NCBI GenBank assembly: GCA_008931825.1
Contig: QXVZ01033259.1
Span: 1 to 25,598, forward strand
DNA: 25,598 nt
Direction of reading: 5' to 3'
DNA from: Phallusia fumigata
Taxonomy: Eukaryota; Chordata; Ascidiacea; Phlebobranchia; Ascidiidae
In this document: positions 12,092 through 21,900 of the stretch, in pieces
How positions within the stretch are numbered: position 1 is the first letter of the stretch
Layout: every line of letters begins with the position of its first letter
Program-made: the position numbers and the translations under genes
The notes under the pieces: model-generated
Told to the model about the DNA's origin: nothing
Seen by the model: the letters and a program-made list of their open reading frames with translations, nothing else
Database searches by the model: none

Positions 12092-12353
12092 AGACGTTTT
12101 ATCAAAACACAACAATGATGTTCCTTTTGTTTTTGGAAAATTCTTTTGCAGTAATTACCTGTACAGTGAGTTTTACTTAGAAGTAGTGTTTCAGATTTTT
12201 AAAAAGCTGTTTTTAACCCATCGATCGTTTCTTGCAAGATTTTCCACGCACAAAGATAAAAACACGTCGCATTGATCCATTTCTTGTGTATTTGTTGTGG
12301 TACGTTTGAATGCAAATGATATCAAATACACTTAATATTCGGTTGTTGCGCTG

Positions 12354-12608
12354 ATGAAGGTTTTACTGCATCTCAACACTTTTGCTGCACTGATATTGTT
12401 ACTACCAAACGCAACCACTAAAGCGCATGAAAGAAGCGGGGTGAGCGCGAAGCTTTATCCAAATTACGTTGCCTTGTTCCCTCCGGCACTTTTCGTCCTT
12501 GCCTTGCATTTTGCTTTGCACCATTCCCCGTTTCTAGCTGAAGTTCTTCAAAAACGCGTGTGCAGTTCAGAGATAACTGTTGATGTTTTGATCGATCTTT
12601 TTGTCTGA
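12354..12608 (+). CDS. Hypothetical 84-aa ORF with a signal-like N-terminus
   Basis: The ORF begins MKVLLHLNTFAALILLL, a good signal-peptide pattern, and has a second hydrophobic run near residues 42-56. It lies 263 nt after the receptor A stop and before the nearest AATAAA (12716-12721), so it may sit in that gene's 3' UTR. A donor-like GTGAGC at 12441 would end a 29-codon exon in phase 0, not the phase 1 used by the receptor signal exons here. No family is recognised. It could be chance. Confidence 0.2.
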   Translation: MKVLLHLNTFAALILLLPNATTKAHERSGVSAKLYPNYVALFPPALFVLALHFALHHSPFLAEVLQKRVCSSEITVDVLIDLFV

Positions 12609-12715
12609 TGCTTGTGTAATAAGCAATATCTTTCTTTTGTGTGTGGCAACAGAAAAGTTACAGTGATTTGTTTGAACTTGTCAGTCGCTTAACACATCTT
12701 ATAACTGAGTCGGGT

Positions 12716-12721
12716 AATAAA
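12716..12721 (+). terminator. Candidate polyadenylation signal, receptor A
   Basis: This is the first AATAAA downstream of the receptor A stop, about 625 nt away; another is at 12812-12817. Assigned by position only. An earlier non-canonical signal is possible. Confidence 0.3.
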
Positions 12722-12821
12722 ATATATCATTAAGTAAAATTAACTATTTTTGCAGTACAGCTGCTGTTTCAAGTTTTTTTAATGTGTTGTACAAAACCGC
12801 AATGTGAGTAAAATAAACAGT

Positions 12822-13759
12822 ATTATTATGTGTAAGTTCTTTAGCAGCTGACCAGTATTTCTGCTTGATATTTTAGGAAACTTGCATTTGTAGGAAGGAT
12901 GTAAAACGCATTTTAGTTAGCCAACTTGTTAGATCACTGATTTGACAATTGGAAACTACTAGTTTTACTGTTTGACAACGTAACAACGATAATGTGGGTT
13001 CTTTGCCGTCTTTCTTCACTTAATTAGGTGAGTGCGAATTACGTGTGTTTTTTTTCCTGCGGACACTATAAGTGGTGTAATAACAGACACTGATCTGCAG
13101 TGCCAACGAAGTGTCTCTTTAATCTCCGTGATATGTTCGTTCTAATGAGTTATTGTTTACCGTCAGTGCTTTTAAACATCACCAACAATAAAACCGGACT
13201 AAAACCGCTGTAAATCCTTTTTATAGCAAGCAAGAAAAAAATTTGACATTCCAAATTTTGCGTGACAATCCCAACATAAGCATGTTTGCGAACACGCACA
13301 CAAGGGATTCTAACTACCCTCTGACAATTGCTCAAATTTCTATTTGACCTTTATCACGATAGGTATATTTGCTTCTTACACGGGTAGCGTGCGGCCAACA
13401 AAGACCAGTCGGATGGGTTAACAACCGGTTTCGCGTAAACCTATAAAATATTAATTCCACCGATGCTCGATCATCTGGGAATGCGAACAACAGTCGAAAC
13501 CTGATAAGAAGAAGGTGGGATTGTGGGTGGAGATAGTTATCTTAAAAACACGCTCAATTATGCGCTACATTGTGAGCTGTAAAAATTAGAAGCGGCGTGT
13601 ATGAGATTGTAAACGCCATTTTTGTTACATTGAGTTTGACATCTTGCTGTTAGAAAACTTCATCGCCTGTTTTAAAATAGTAAAACTGTTCAGTCAGATT
13701 TGTTTTTTTATATTAATGTATATGAGAACTTCGAAACAACAAATAAAGAATTAGTTAAA
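12822..13759 (+). promoter_or_regulatory. Intergenic region upstream of receptor B with a GATA-site cluster
   Basis: I see no coding exon. Upstream of the receptor B start there are TGATAAG (13502-13508) and the nearly palindromic AGATAG/TTATCT pair (13531-13542). A TATA-like TATAAAATATT lies near 13442. GATA-type sites are common in animal enhancers. The functional call is inference. Confidence 0.3.
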
Positions 13760-16700
13760 ATGACAATGTTTGGATATGAAATGAAATATTTGATTTTAAT
13801 TGTTTTGACGCGCACGACCAGAGGTAAGCTATATGTGTTAGTTTGCTAAAAAATACAATCTACGTAAAAAAAGCATTGATTTATCTTGTCTGCAGGATGC
13901 CTTGTTCTGCACTGTGGGCCACCTGTAGACACAACTTTGCATTGCTGTGAGTTTCATTTGTGATTAAACGTGATCGTGTGATCAGCTTTGTTACGAAAAT
14001 ATTATCAACGTCACCCTAATGTGAAAAATGTCATGTGTAGTATCAAGACAAATGAAACCGCCTTGTTTTCTAGTTCTTTAAAACTTTATTGTTTGTTCAG
14101 CGATGAAAGTAAGTATGCTAATGCTTACAACAACAAGAACCGTGCAAAACGTTTCGTTTCCATCTTGTTTATCTTTGCAATGACAAAGAGCCTAAGAAAC
14201 AGTGAAAAGCAAACGAAATCGGAATGTTTTTGAGCAAATGCAACAACAGTAGGTCTTTATTACAGGTGTCGCAAACCTCAACTCAAACTTCCCGGTTTGC
14301 AACTTTACTGGAATATGTAAGTCCCGCTTATATATGTATATCTTCCAACATTTATTTGCTGTATTGAAATGTGTATGTGTTCATAGGGTTTACACCTACA
14401 ACGATATTTTACTCAGCCACTGTCCCAGGTAAGTATGCAATTGCCTATATCGCAAGCAGTGTGTGACATCCTTTGCTCACGTAAAGCCTTTGGTTTCAGT
14501 TGATTGCAAAATTCAAACTTCTTGTTTGTCTTCGACTGTTCCTCTTCACCCTCATGTCCACGTAGCAGTTCAGACTATAAGTGAGTCAAGCCGTTTTCGT
14601 GGAATATAAATACACATTTGAACAGTTATACTAGCTTAACGATTCAGATAGAGTATCCATGTTATTCATAAGTTCATCTTGCAGTGTGCATACATCTCAC
14701 ACAAACGTACTTGAAGAGTTGGTTGATTGGATTTATAAAAGTTTACAAAGACTATTTATTTGCTTATAATTTTACATCTTAACTTTCAGCAAGATTCGGT
14801 CAGACTTTACTCATTTTTTACCATCGCAGATCAGCTACCGCTTCCTGGCTACCCGTCAAACTTGCAAATAGAAAGTTCCACCCGATGTAAGCACACACTC
14901 AATACATTTTTTGCAAATTTTCCATTCCACTACTTTAAACAGGTTGTGATGGAACGGCGTTGGATTCCAAGTCTAAATCGTGCCCGAGAAATGGCACTGG
15001 TCCACAGGAAAGCTCTGGTACGTGTACTGTTGTATCATGTGTTGGTAGGATCACAAATCAGACTGGATAACAGTTTTAGTTTTGCCTACCATCTAAAAAT
15101 ATCCAAAACAAAATAACATGATGCCAAATGTCATTGTTTACAGGTGACTACGACCATATTCTGCATCCACAACCGCACACAGCAAGGCCTACGATCCCCA
15201 CGGATGCAACGAACCCTTTGAATCAAAGTACAGATGGATACGTTCAAAGTTCCGCCGTTGCTCCTGCGGTAACGTCGACCACAACTTTAACTGATTCAAG
15301 TATGTAATGTTTGCATGTTGATAGTGTTTCTTTGTTTTCTCTTGTGTTTTTTCTGAAAAAACATAAAGCCTTATCTCATGACATCTACGACTTTAAAAGA
15401 CAATTTTCAAATCGGGAAAGAATTGCTATTAGCTGTGCAAAAATGTATGATAAATGAACTGAATTAGCTAACTGATAGAACTTGCATGAGACTTAGAACA
15501 AAAAAGTATCAATTTTGTCTGTTTGATTGACAGATGTGTGCTTGATTGACAGGTGTGTGTTTGATTGACAGGTCAATGTTTGATTGACAGGTAAATGTTT
15601 GATTGGCAGGTATGTATTTAATTGATTAACAGGTCAATATTTGACTGACAGGTGTGTGTTTGATTGACAGGTATTTGTTTGATTGACAGGTGTGTGTTTA
15701 ATTGGTAGGTAAATGTTTGATTGACAGGTGTGTGTTTGAATAACAGGTGAATGTTTGATTGACAGGTTAGTATTTGATTGACAGATAAATGTTTGATTGA
15801 CAGCTCAGTGTTTAATTGACAGGTCAGTGTTTGATTGACAGGTAATAATTTGATTGACAGGTTTGTGTTTGATTGAGAAGTGTGTGATTGATTGACAGGT
15901 GAATGTTTGATTGACAAGTGTGAGTTTGATTGACAGGTGTGAGTTTGATTGACAGGGCTGTGTTTGATTGACAGGGTTATTTTTGATTGACATTTAAATG
16001 TTTGATTGACAGGTTAGTGTTTGATTGACAGATAAATGTTTGATTGACAGGAGTGTATTTGATTGACAGGTGAATGTTTGATTGACAGTTGTGTGCTTGA
16101 TTGACAGGGTTATTTTTGATTGACAGCTCAGTGTTTGATTGGCAGATAAATGTTTGATTGGCAAGTAAATGTTTGATTGACAGGTTAGTGTTTGATTGAC
16201 AGATAAATGTTTGATTGACAGGTGTGTGTTTGATTGAGAAGTGTGTGATTGATTGACAGGTTTTAATTCCAAAAAATTGCTCGGAAAAGTATTTGAATTA
16301 TTGAAAAAACGTATTCGAAACATTTTTTCCGTGCCCAGCCAAACTTCCTATTTCTACCGTGCCCATAGTTCTCAAATTGTGCATCGCGACTCCCTGGTGA
16401 GTCGTTTAAATTTCGTAAGGGCGTCACGTAATAGTTCCGTTTCGCAGCTTATTGTTTTTGTATTAATACATCGCTGGTGCCTCGAAAGTCCAACCAACTT
16501 TTTCTAAAGTTTCTTATCGAAAAAAGTTTGATTAAACACTGCCTTATCTGATTTGCAGCTTTCGACTATTTAGCTGCAGTCAACAATTTCACGCAGCAGA
16601 ACCTGTCGACGACTAAAAACAAAAGACATGCAATTAAAAAATTGCTGGAAGGTTACGAGCGCTCGGCAATGGAGCTTGCGTACCACGCTGCCACGGGTAC

Positions 16701-19700
16701 AACCAAAATCACGTCCGAGGAAGTCGAAGTCCTCATTGAAAAACATAGCGGGAGTTATTTTGAAGCTCGTAGGCAACTCAACCTTACTCTTTCACAGGCA
16801 ACACTGGAAATGGCCAACTTTCCCATTAAGACCAAAACAAAAAGTTTTGCAGCTGTCTTGACGCAGATACGCCTGCCGCCTGATCTACGAGATCCTGTCA
16901 CAGAAGTCAGAGAGAACGGAAGCTACAGTGAACGAGATCTACCTGTACACGCAATACCTCTTATTTCTATCACAGTGCTGGACTTGGACGGAATGAGACC
17001 AGTGCAGGCCAAAGTCTCCTTTACGATTAGGAGCAAACTTCAAAACAACGTTTACAATTACACGTCGTTGAACAACAACAACGTTGGGATATCTCACGTC
17101 AAGTCAGTTCGCCACGTATGCAAATATTTCGATGTGGATTCGGCCCGGTTTCTAACCACTGGATGTCGCACGATGAATACAGGAACTCGTTATGTGACGT
17201 GCTATTGTAACCACACGACTGTGTTTGCAGCTTTGCTCTCAGTGCGCAGTTACTCCGTTCCCGAAAGCCTCAGGGTACGTATATGTAGAAAACTTACAGC
17301 ATGATTTTTCAAAACCATAGGCACTGACTATTGGAAAGTAATTATACACGCGGTAACGACTTGTCAGTGACACAAATTACTAGTACAGTCTAGGGGTCGT
17401 GTTTTGACGAAGTGTTGTGGACTTTACGGTCTATACATGACAGCCAAGCGTTTAAGGAGAAAGTCAGGGCCATTGGTGCACTATACTGTTATCTGGGATT
17501 GCGTTCTAACTTATCAAACACACACAATAAAGCGTAATATGTTGGCAATGTCTGCTAAAGATAAATACGAGTGTAAAGACCCTGTAACCGTTGTCCGTTC
17601 AAACAAGCTGGCAAAACCAATAAAGTAAACTTATGAATAAACTGTTGCTCCCAGGCATTGTATGAATTTATGCAGGCTCTCCCGGCAAATATATTCTGCG
17701 TACCGACGTTTACTTCCTCGGGGTAAATAATACTCAAAGCGCGAAATACAACACACTAGGATAGGAAACGAAAAAATGAAATCAACTTTAAAGGAAATAT
17801 AATGAAGGGCGCGCGCGCACACATCGATAAACACAGGACGAACGATAACACACGCACTGACTCAACACGCCTTCTAATGTTTGAACAAATGCCTATAGCA
17901 CACCGGAAGAAAAATGTCTGTTTTAAAGTTCATGATGTTGTCCCGCTAATGCATATGCTAGGACTCCGAAAACAAACGTCGGTACGCAAAATATATGTGC
18001 CAGAAAAGCCTGCACAAATTCAAAGTAAACTTATCTTGTAAACATTTAGAAACATACATCAAATACAAACATACACATTTCAAAGATTGCGTACAGGTTT
18101 GTACTGCTTTAAACTCTGGTTCACTTGTTATCCTTACATTTTTCTTGGCATAAGTTTTTTTTCAATGTTTGGGACCATTTTAAGTTTAAACCCTGGGTAT
18201 TTTGTAGTACCGCACTTTCTGATCCATTATTACTCAGGCTATAACAAAATTGTGGTGCCCATTTTCTTATAGTGCCCAAAGTTTGTGTTTAATTTGCCTA
18301 AAGGTCAATCCTGTTCAAATAACCAATATATTCAACTTACAGGTTGTTTCCGTCATTGCTGAGATTCTGTCGGTGTTCAGCCTGTTGACAGCAATTATCA
18401 TTCTCTCTGTCGTTCGTTGTAAGCTCATGTCGGAACGGACTTTAATTCAAATGAACCTGTCTGGTGCACTGCTCATTTTTCACGTTTTAAATATTTTGCA
18501 CGATGTTGCGCTGCGAAGCAAAATGGCTTGTGAGACGCTGGCTATTGGCTTGCACTTCAGTTTCCTTGCAACAGGTATTTTAACATTTGTTCAAACGTCA
18601 TGCCAGTTAAATTCTTTATTAAAGAGTTTTAGGTTTGTTTCTATTGGTTTATGTTCGTTAAATCTTTTCTTTTACAACAAATGATCACAACAAAAAACTT
18701 TAATAACGTGTAAGAACGGTTTATAAATTACAACGCATGAAAATGATAAGAACGCTGTTGACATAAAAATCTGGGTACATTTTGTGCCTTTTAATTTTCT
18801 AAATAAAAAATAGTACGTTTGTCTCTGACAAATCAAACAAACTTGTAGCTTCAATACGCCTAACACAACATTAACATCTTTGACATTATATCATTAATTA
18901 CGCTAACTTGTGTGCATTTTCTGCAACAAAGGTATTTGGATGACAACGGAAGCGATCACCCTGCTCCTCAAAACAACGGAGCGCGCCATGACCTCCATTA
19001 CCCACAACACCAGAAAAGATGTCGCCATCAAACTCTTCTGTGGTTGGGGCGTTCCTGCGTTGGTAGTGCTCGTATCCGCAGCCGTTGGACTCACAAACGA
19101 AACGTATCTTGATATAAACCCAATGTACAGGAAAGTGCGTGACAGCAAAACGTCCGTCTACAGCAAATGCTGGCTTGGAGTAAAGGACTCAACATTGTTG
19201 GCTTGGGCTATTGTCCCAATAGCTTTGGTGTGGGTCATCAACACAGCTGTTGTTGTTCGCGTCACGTGGTTCGTATACGTCATGAGCGCCAAGACCGAGT
19301 CATTAAAGCCCCTGCGCAATGACGAGAAAGCCTTTGTCAACACGGAGCACGTGAAAGCCGCCTTAAAATCGTTGGCTCTGTTGCTGCCGGTTTTGGGAAT
19401 TCCCTATGTTTTGGCGTTTTTGACAAGTGAGTACGAACTGCTTTTGAATTCAATATTTGTAAGCTCCCAGAAGACTTTAATTTCATACCAAGTAAGGCAC
19501 TGTTCGTTTGCTGCTACATTTAATTCGTTGATCGGCAGCAGACTTTAAAAACAGTTAGTTCCTTTGTGTGTCATAATAGCCTTTAACTCACCCAGTAAAA
19601 TACTGCAACGATTTCGACTGAAAACATTTCGTGTCATTTTTCAGCAAGCATTTTACTTTTTAAACATTTTTCAGCTACCATTATCCAGGTAACCCTTATT

Positions 19701-19967
19701 TCATCTGTAGACATCGAACCGTATGAGGCATCTGTGGTGTTCATGTACATCAACGCAGTGGTAAACGGCCTACAAGGGGTGTTCGTTCTGGTGGTGTACT
19801 GCGTGCTTGGAAAAGAAGTCCGCACCCTGTTTCTGAGGTCCTTACAACGGCGATTTCCACAGTTGGCTTCCACCAGCACTTTCTTCACAACGTCTAGATC
19901 CACCAAAAAAACAACGAAAACGTTTTCAAAATTTTCTAGCAGTCGTTCGTCGGTGAAACCAGTGTAG
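13760..19967 (+). CDS. Receptor B: adhesion G-protein-coupled receptor (12 exons, complete)
   Basis: Exons: 13760-13823, 13896-13946, 14266-14316, 14387-14428, 14500-14580, 14830-14886, 14943-15017, 15144-15299, 16559-17274, 18343-18574, 18932-19426, 19711-19967; 2277 nt, 758 aa. Domains: signal peptide (1-21), seven short phase 1-1 exons ending in a Thr/Ser/Pro stalk (to about 192), GAIN and GPS (193-431), seven helices, then a Ser/Thr/Lys-rich tail (FFTTSRSTKKTTKTFSKF) with many possible phosphorylation sites. 7TM marks: IQMNLSGALLIFHVL in helix 2, GIWMTTEAI in helix 3 (the family's E-G is E-A here), CGWGVPALVV in helix 4, KCWLG before helix 5, LLPVLGIPYVLAFLT in helix 6, MYINAVVNGLQG in helix 7. 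It is the only one of the three receptors with all four GPS cysteines. Subfamily and ligand are unknown. The 42- and 57-nt exons are the least certain. Confidence 0.9.
13896..15299 (+). other. Receptor B N-terminal cassette: seven phase 1-1 exons
   Basis: The exon lengths are 51, 51, 42, 81, 57, 75 and 156 nt, all symmetric phase 1-1. Exon 2 reads GCLVLHC then a third Cys. Exon 5 begins VDCKIQTSCLSS, which aligns with VNCINGGCCLASS of receptor A but has lost the CC pair and the later Cys. Exon 7 starts with CC and ends a Cys loop at KSC. The 156-nt exon is a Thr/Ser/Pro stalk. Confidence 0.75.
15522..16260. repeat. Intronic minisatellite, 19-bp unit, about 38 copies
   Basis: The array lies in the 1259-nt intron between the receptor B stalk exon and GAIN exon. 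The consensus unit on the + strand is about TGTGTTTGATTGACAGG with a variable four-base segment after CAGGT (GTGT, CAAT, AAAT, TAGT and so on). Longer composite blocks recur: a GTTAGT unit followed by a GATAAAT unit near 15763, 16011 and 16183, and a GAGAAGTGTGTGATT block near 15870 and 16228. This indicates higher-order duplication. Because the unit has no stop in any reverse-strand frame, the minus strand shows long spurious ORFs. Confidence 0.95.
16559..17274 (+). other. Receptor B GAIN domain exon with GPS
   Basis: One 716-nt exon, phase 1 to phase 0. GPS: VCKYFD, TTGC, then CYCNHTTVFAALL, with all four cysteines kept. The predicted cut is between T412 and T413, leaving a tethered agonist TVFAALL. 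From the third GPS Cys to the exon end there are 25 residues, the same as in receptors A and C. Confidence 0.87.
17275..18342 (+). other. 1068-nt intron of receptor B
   Basis: This intron separates the GPS exon from the first 7TM exon. It holds no supported exon or recognised element. A short CG-alternating run sits near 17809-17818. Open frames inside it have no coding features. Confidence 0.7.
18343..19967 (+). other. Receptor B seven-transmembrane exons
   Basis: The exons 18343-18574 (232 nt), 18932-19426 (495 nt) and 19711-19967 match receptor A in number, phase and boundary position. The acceptor at 19710 joins the A of ACA-A to AC, giving an Asn at the helix 6-7 loop. A further CAG lies upstream at 19688 and is not used in this model. 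Confidence 0.85.
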
Positions 19968-20186
19968 CTGTGCGGGACAGCAATGACGTACTTCGATCCG
20001 GCAGATAGTTGGTGATAACGCAAGTGGTCGTTACCTTGAAATCCCACCATACCTTGCAAAAGCTTTTTTTGATGTTCCACCGACTTTTTTTGTATGTAGG
20101 GCCAGTCTCGCTTAGTTTAATGCACTGCCGTGGTGTCAAAAGCAATCGCGCACTTGTAGGTTGTACATGTTTTGTTTGTATCCGAT

Positions 20187-20192
20187 AATAAA
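20187..20192 (+). terminator. Candidate polyadenylation signal, receptor B
   Basis: A canonical AATAAA lies 220 nt after the receptor B stop codon, followed by AT-rich sequence. It is a plausible 3' end. Confidence 0.55.
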
Positions 20193-20257
20193 ATCAACCA
20201 TACACAAACTATTATGAATGCAATGTGCAAAAAATGAACCAAATTTACACAACTGTT

Positions 20258-20416
20258 AGCCGCCAAGATGAGTGGTATTCCTTGTGCTCGCAAGGTCATA
20301 GGTTCTCGCAAGGTCGTAGGTTGCGCGAATTCCTTGTGCTCTCAAGGTCATAGGTTCTAATCCGGTATCGTATTCTCAACATTTGCTCCAACCCAGTGGA
20401 CCCAATGGGTTGACCG
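20258..20416 (+). mobile_element. tRNA-derived SINE copy 1
   Basis: It begins AGCCGCCAAG, has a tRNA-like arm CCTTGTGCTCGCAAGG and a Pol III B-box-like GGTTCTAATCC at 20353-20363, then a tail CATTTGCTCCAACCCAGTGG followed by ACCCAATGG. The same order of blocks appears in an intron of receptor C. A 29-nt block (20278-20306 and 20330-20358) is duplicated internally with one mismatch. Confidence 0.65.
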
Positions 20417-21900
20417 AAAATTGAAGTCACCAATTTCGAAAAATCGAAAATATCTAGTAAAAAAATTATCTAACGGAACTACATAATGAGACAGTAGAGC
20501 GATGGCGGACTTATTGTGAGCATGAAGCATTCAAAAATGAAACAAACAAACCGGGCCTGGTTTTTAATTATCTTGAAAAACGGTTAAACTAATTCGTATC
20601 CCATCCCAGCACGTTCAGTTCCCTCTGATCAAAGAACAGATTCCGGTTATTTAACCTCGTGTTGTGTTCAACATAAGTTCCTTTTCTAGCGTATCTGGTG
20701 AAATGCAGTTTCTGGAGTGAAACAGTTGTCCGAGGCGGTGGAACCTACGTGTTATAGTATAATACAAGTGTGTGTGACCTTCAAATAACCTCGATTCCGC
20801 TTTAACGGCTACCCGGAAACTGTCAGTTAATTAAAGGTTCCACAGAGCGACATATTTGTTTGTACAACACATGAGCAGGACCATATGTGCAACACGTGTA
20901 CGCAACACTTCTAGACTAGAATATATCGCCCAAAATTGGTCGTGGATCACTTCACAGTGCAGAACATGACGTCACACTACCAAATCATTGCTGGTTACGT
21001 GTGTCGCGAAAGGTTGGAAGTGCACGCACTTTCCTTGACAGGCGCATACGCTGCGCCCAAATTTGTGATGGAAAAATTTTTGACGTTTTAGCTTCACTGT
21101 TTTCGGCTTTAGTTAACCACCAAGGCGAATTTTACAAGTTTTTTAAACATTTTTAAACCGATCCAATCTTCATACAAGGTAAACAAGGTAGAAAGATAAA
21201 CAAGTTGAGAGAATGACATGGTCATAGCTAATTGGCATTACAAACCTTTTACCATACAACGACTTCGTTGACCCTGATCAGTACATTACCATACATTCCA
21301 TTATCCCATTAACTCATGCCCGAGTATAAGATATATCGGTTTCAAAAGCATTAATATGTTCTAAGGTGAATGCAGTGCAGAAAACACGCCTGATGAACAG
21401 GTGAGGAAAAATTTCGTTGGTTGTGTTAGTCGTGCAATACTGAAAAAATAAGCTTTGACAATTTGATCGAGGCCTTATTATTTCTGACATCTATCGAGAG
21501 TTTGTGTCCTTAGGATGTGACAAGCGGCGCCGTTTTGACGTTTAGTCGATAATGAATTTGCCAACCTTTACGTGTGAAAATGGCATCGCTTGTCAGTTAA
21601 TCCCGTTATCATGCGTCGTCCTCGTTAAGGGCGTAGGCAGAATTTTTGAAAACATTCGCCCGTGTAAACTGTAAATATATTTGAGGGGCTAGAGCAGACC
21701 ACAAATGTTGAATGACCGTTTTTGCACAAGATCAGTTTATTGAATTCACAAGGGAAATAATAAGGTGTTATACATTTGCTTGGTACGCAAGTTACGTTTG
21801 AGATAAAAATTGGCGTGAATTTTGGACCACAGAACACGATTATTGCGAGCACTGAAAGCTTGGATCATCTGTGGGTAAATACGTTTTACAGGAAAACAAC
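20417..21900 (+). promoter_or_regulatory. Intergenic region upstream of receptor C
   Basis: There is no coding exon that I can support. It includes a full cAMP-response-element palindrome TGACGTCA at 20967-20974 and two small adjacent inverted repeats (21016-21034, and GGCGCA/TGCGCC at 21041-21057). These are possible control elements for receptor C, by position only. Confidence 0.3.

Noticed and set aside
13442-13452. TATA box for receptor B
   Set aside because: TATAAAATATT is common in AT-rich DNA and lies over 300 nt from the ATG. There is no independent start-site evidence.
14101-14108. 8-nt micro-exon between CAG and GTAAGT in receptor B
   Set aside because: It would break the phase 1-1 pattern, and the flanking exons join in frame without it.
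15522-16260. CRISPR-like array
   Set aside because: The unit is only 19 bp with 4-6 variable bases, no spacers of normal length, and lies in an animal intron.
15618-16323. Long minus-strand ORFs with a repeating SIKH / PVNQ / CQSN pattern
   Set aside because: A 19-bp repeat with no stops in any reverse frame cycles through three frames, giving a 19-residue pseudo-period. This is a by-product of the minisatellite inside a receptor B intron.
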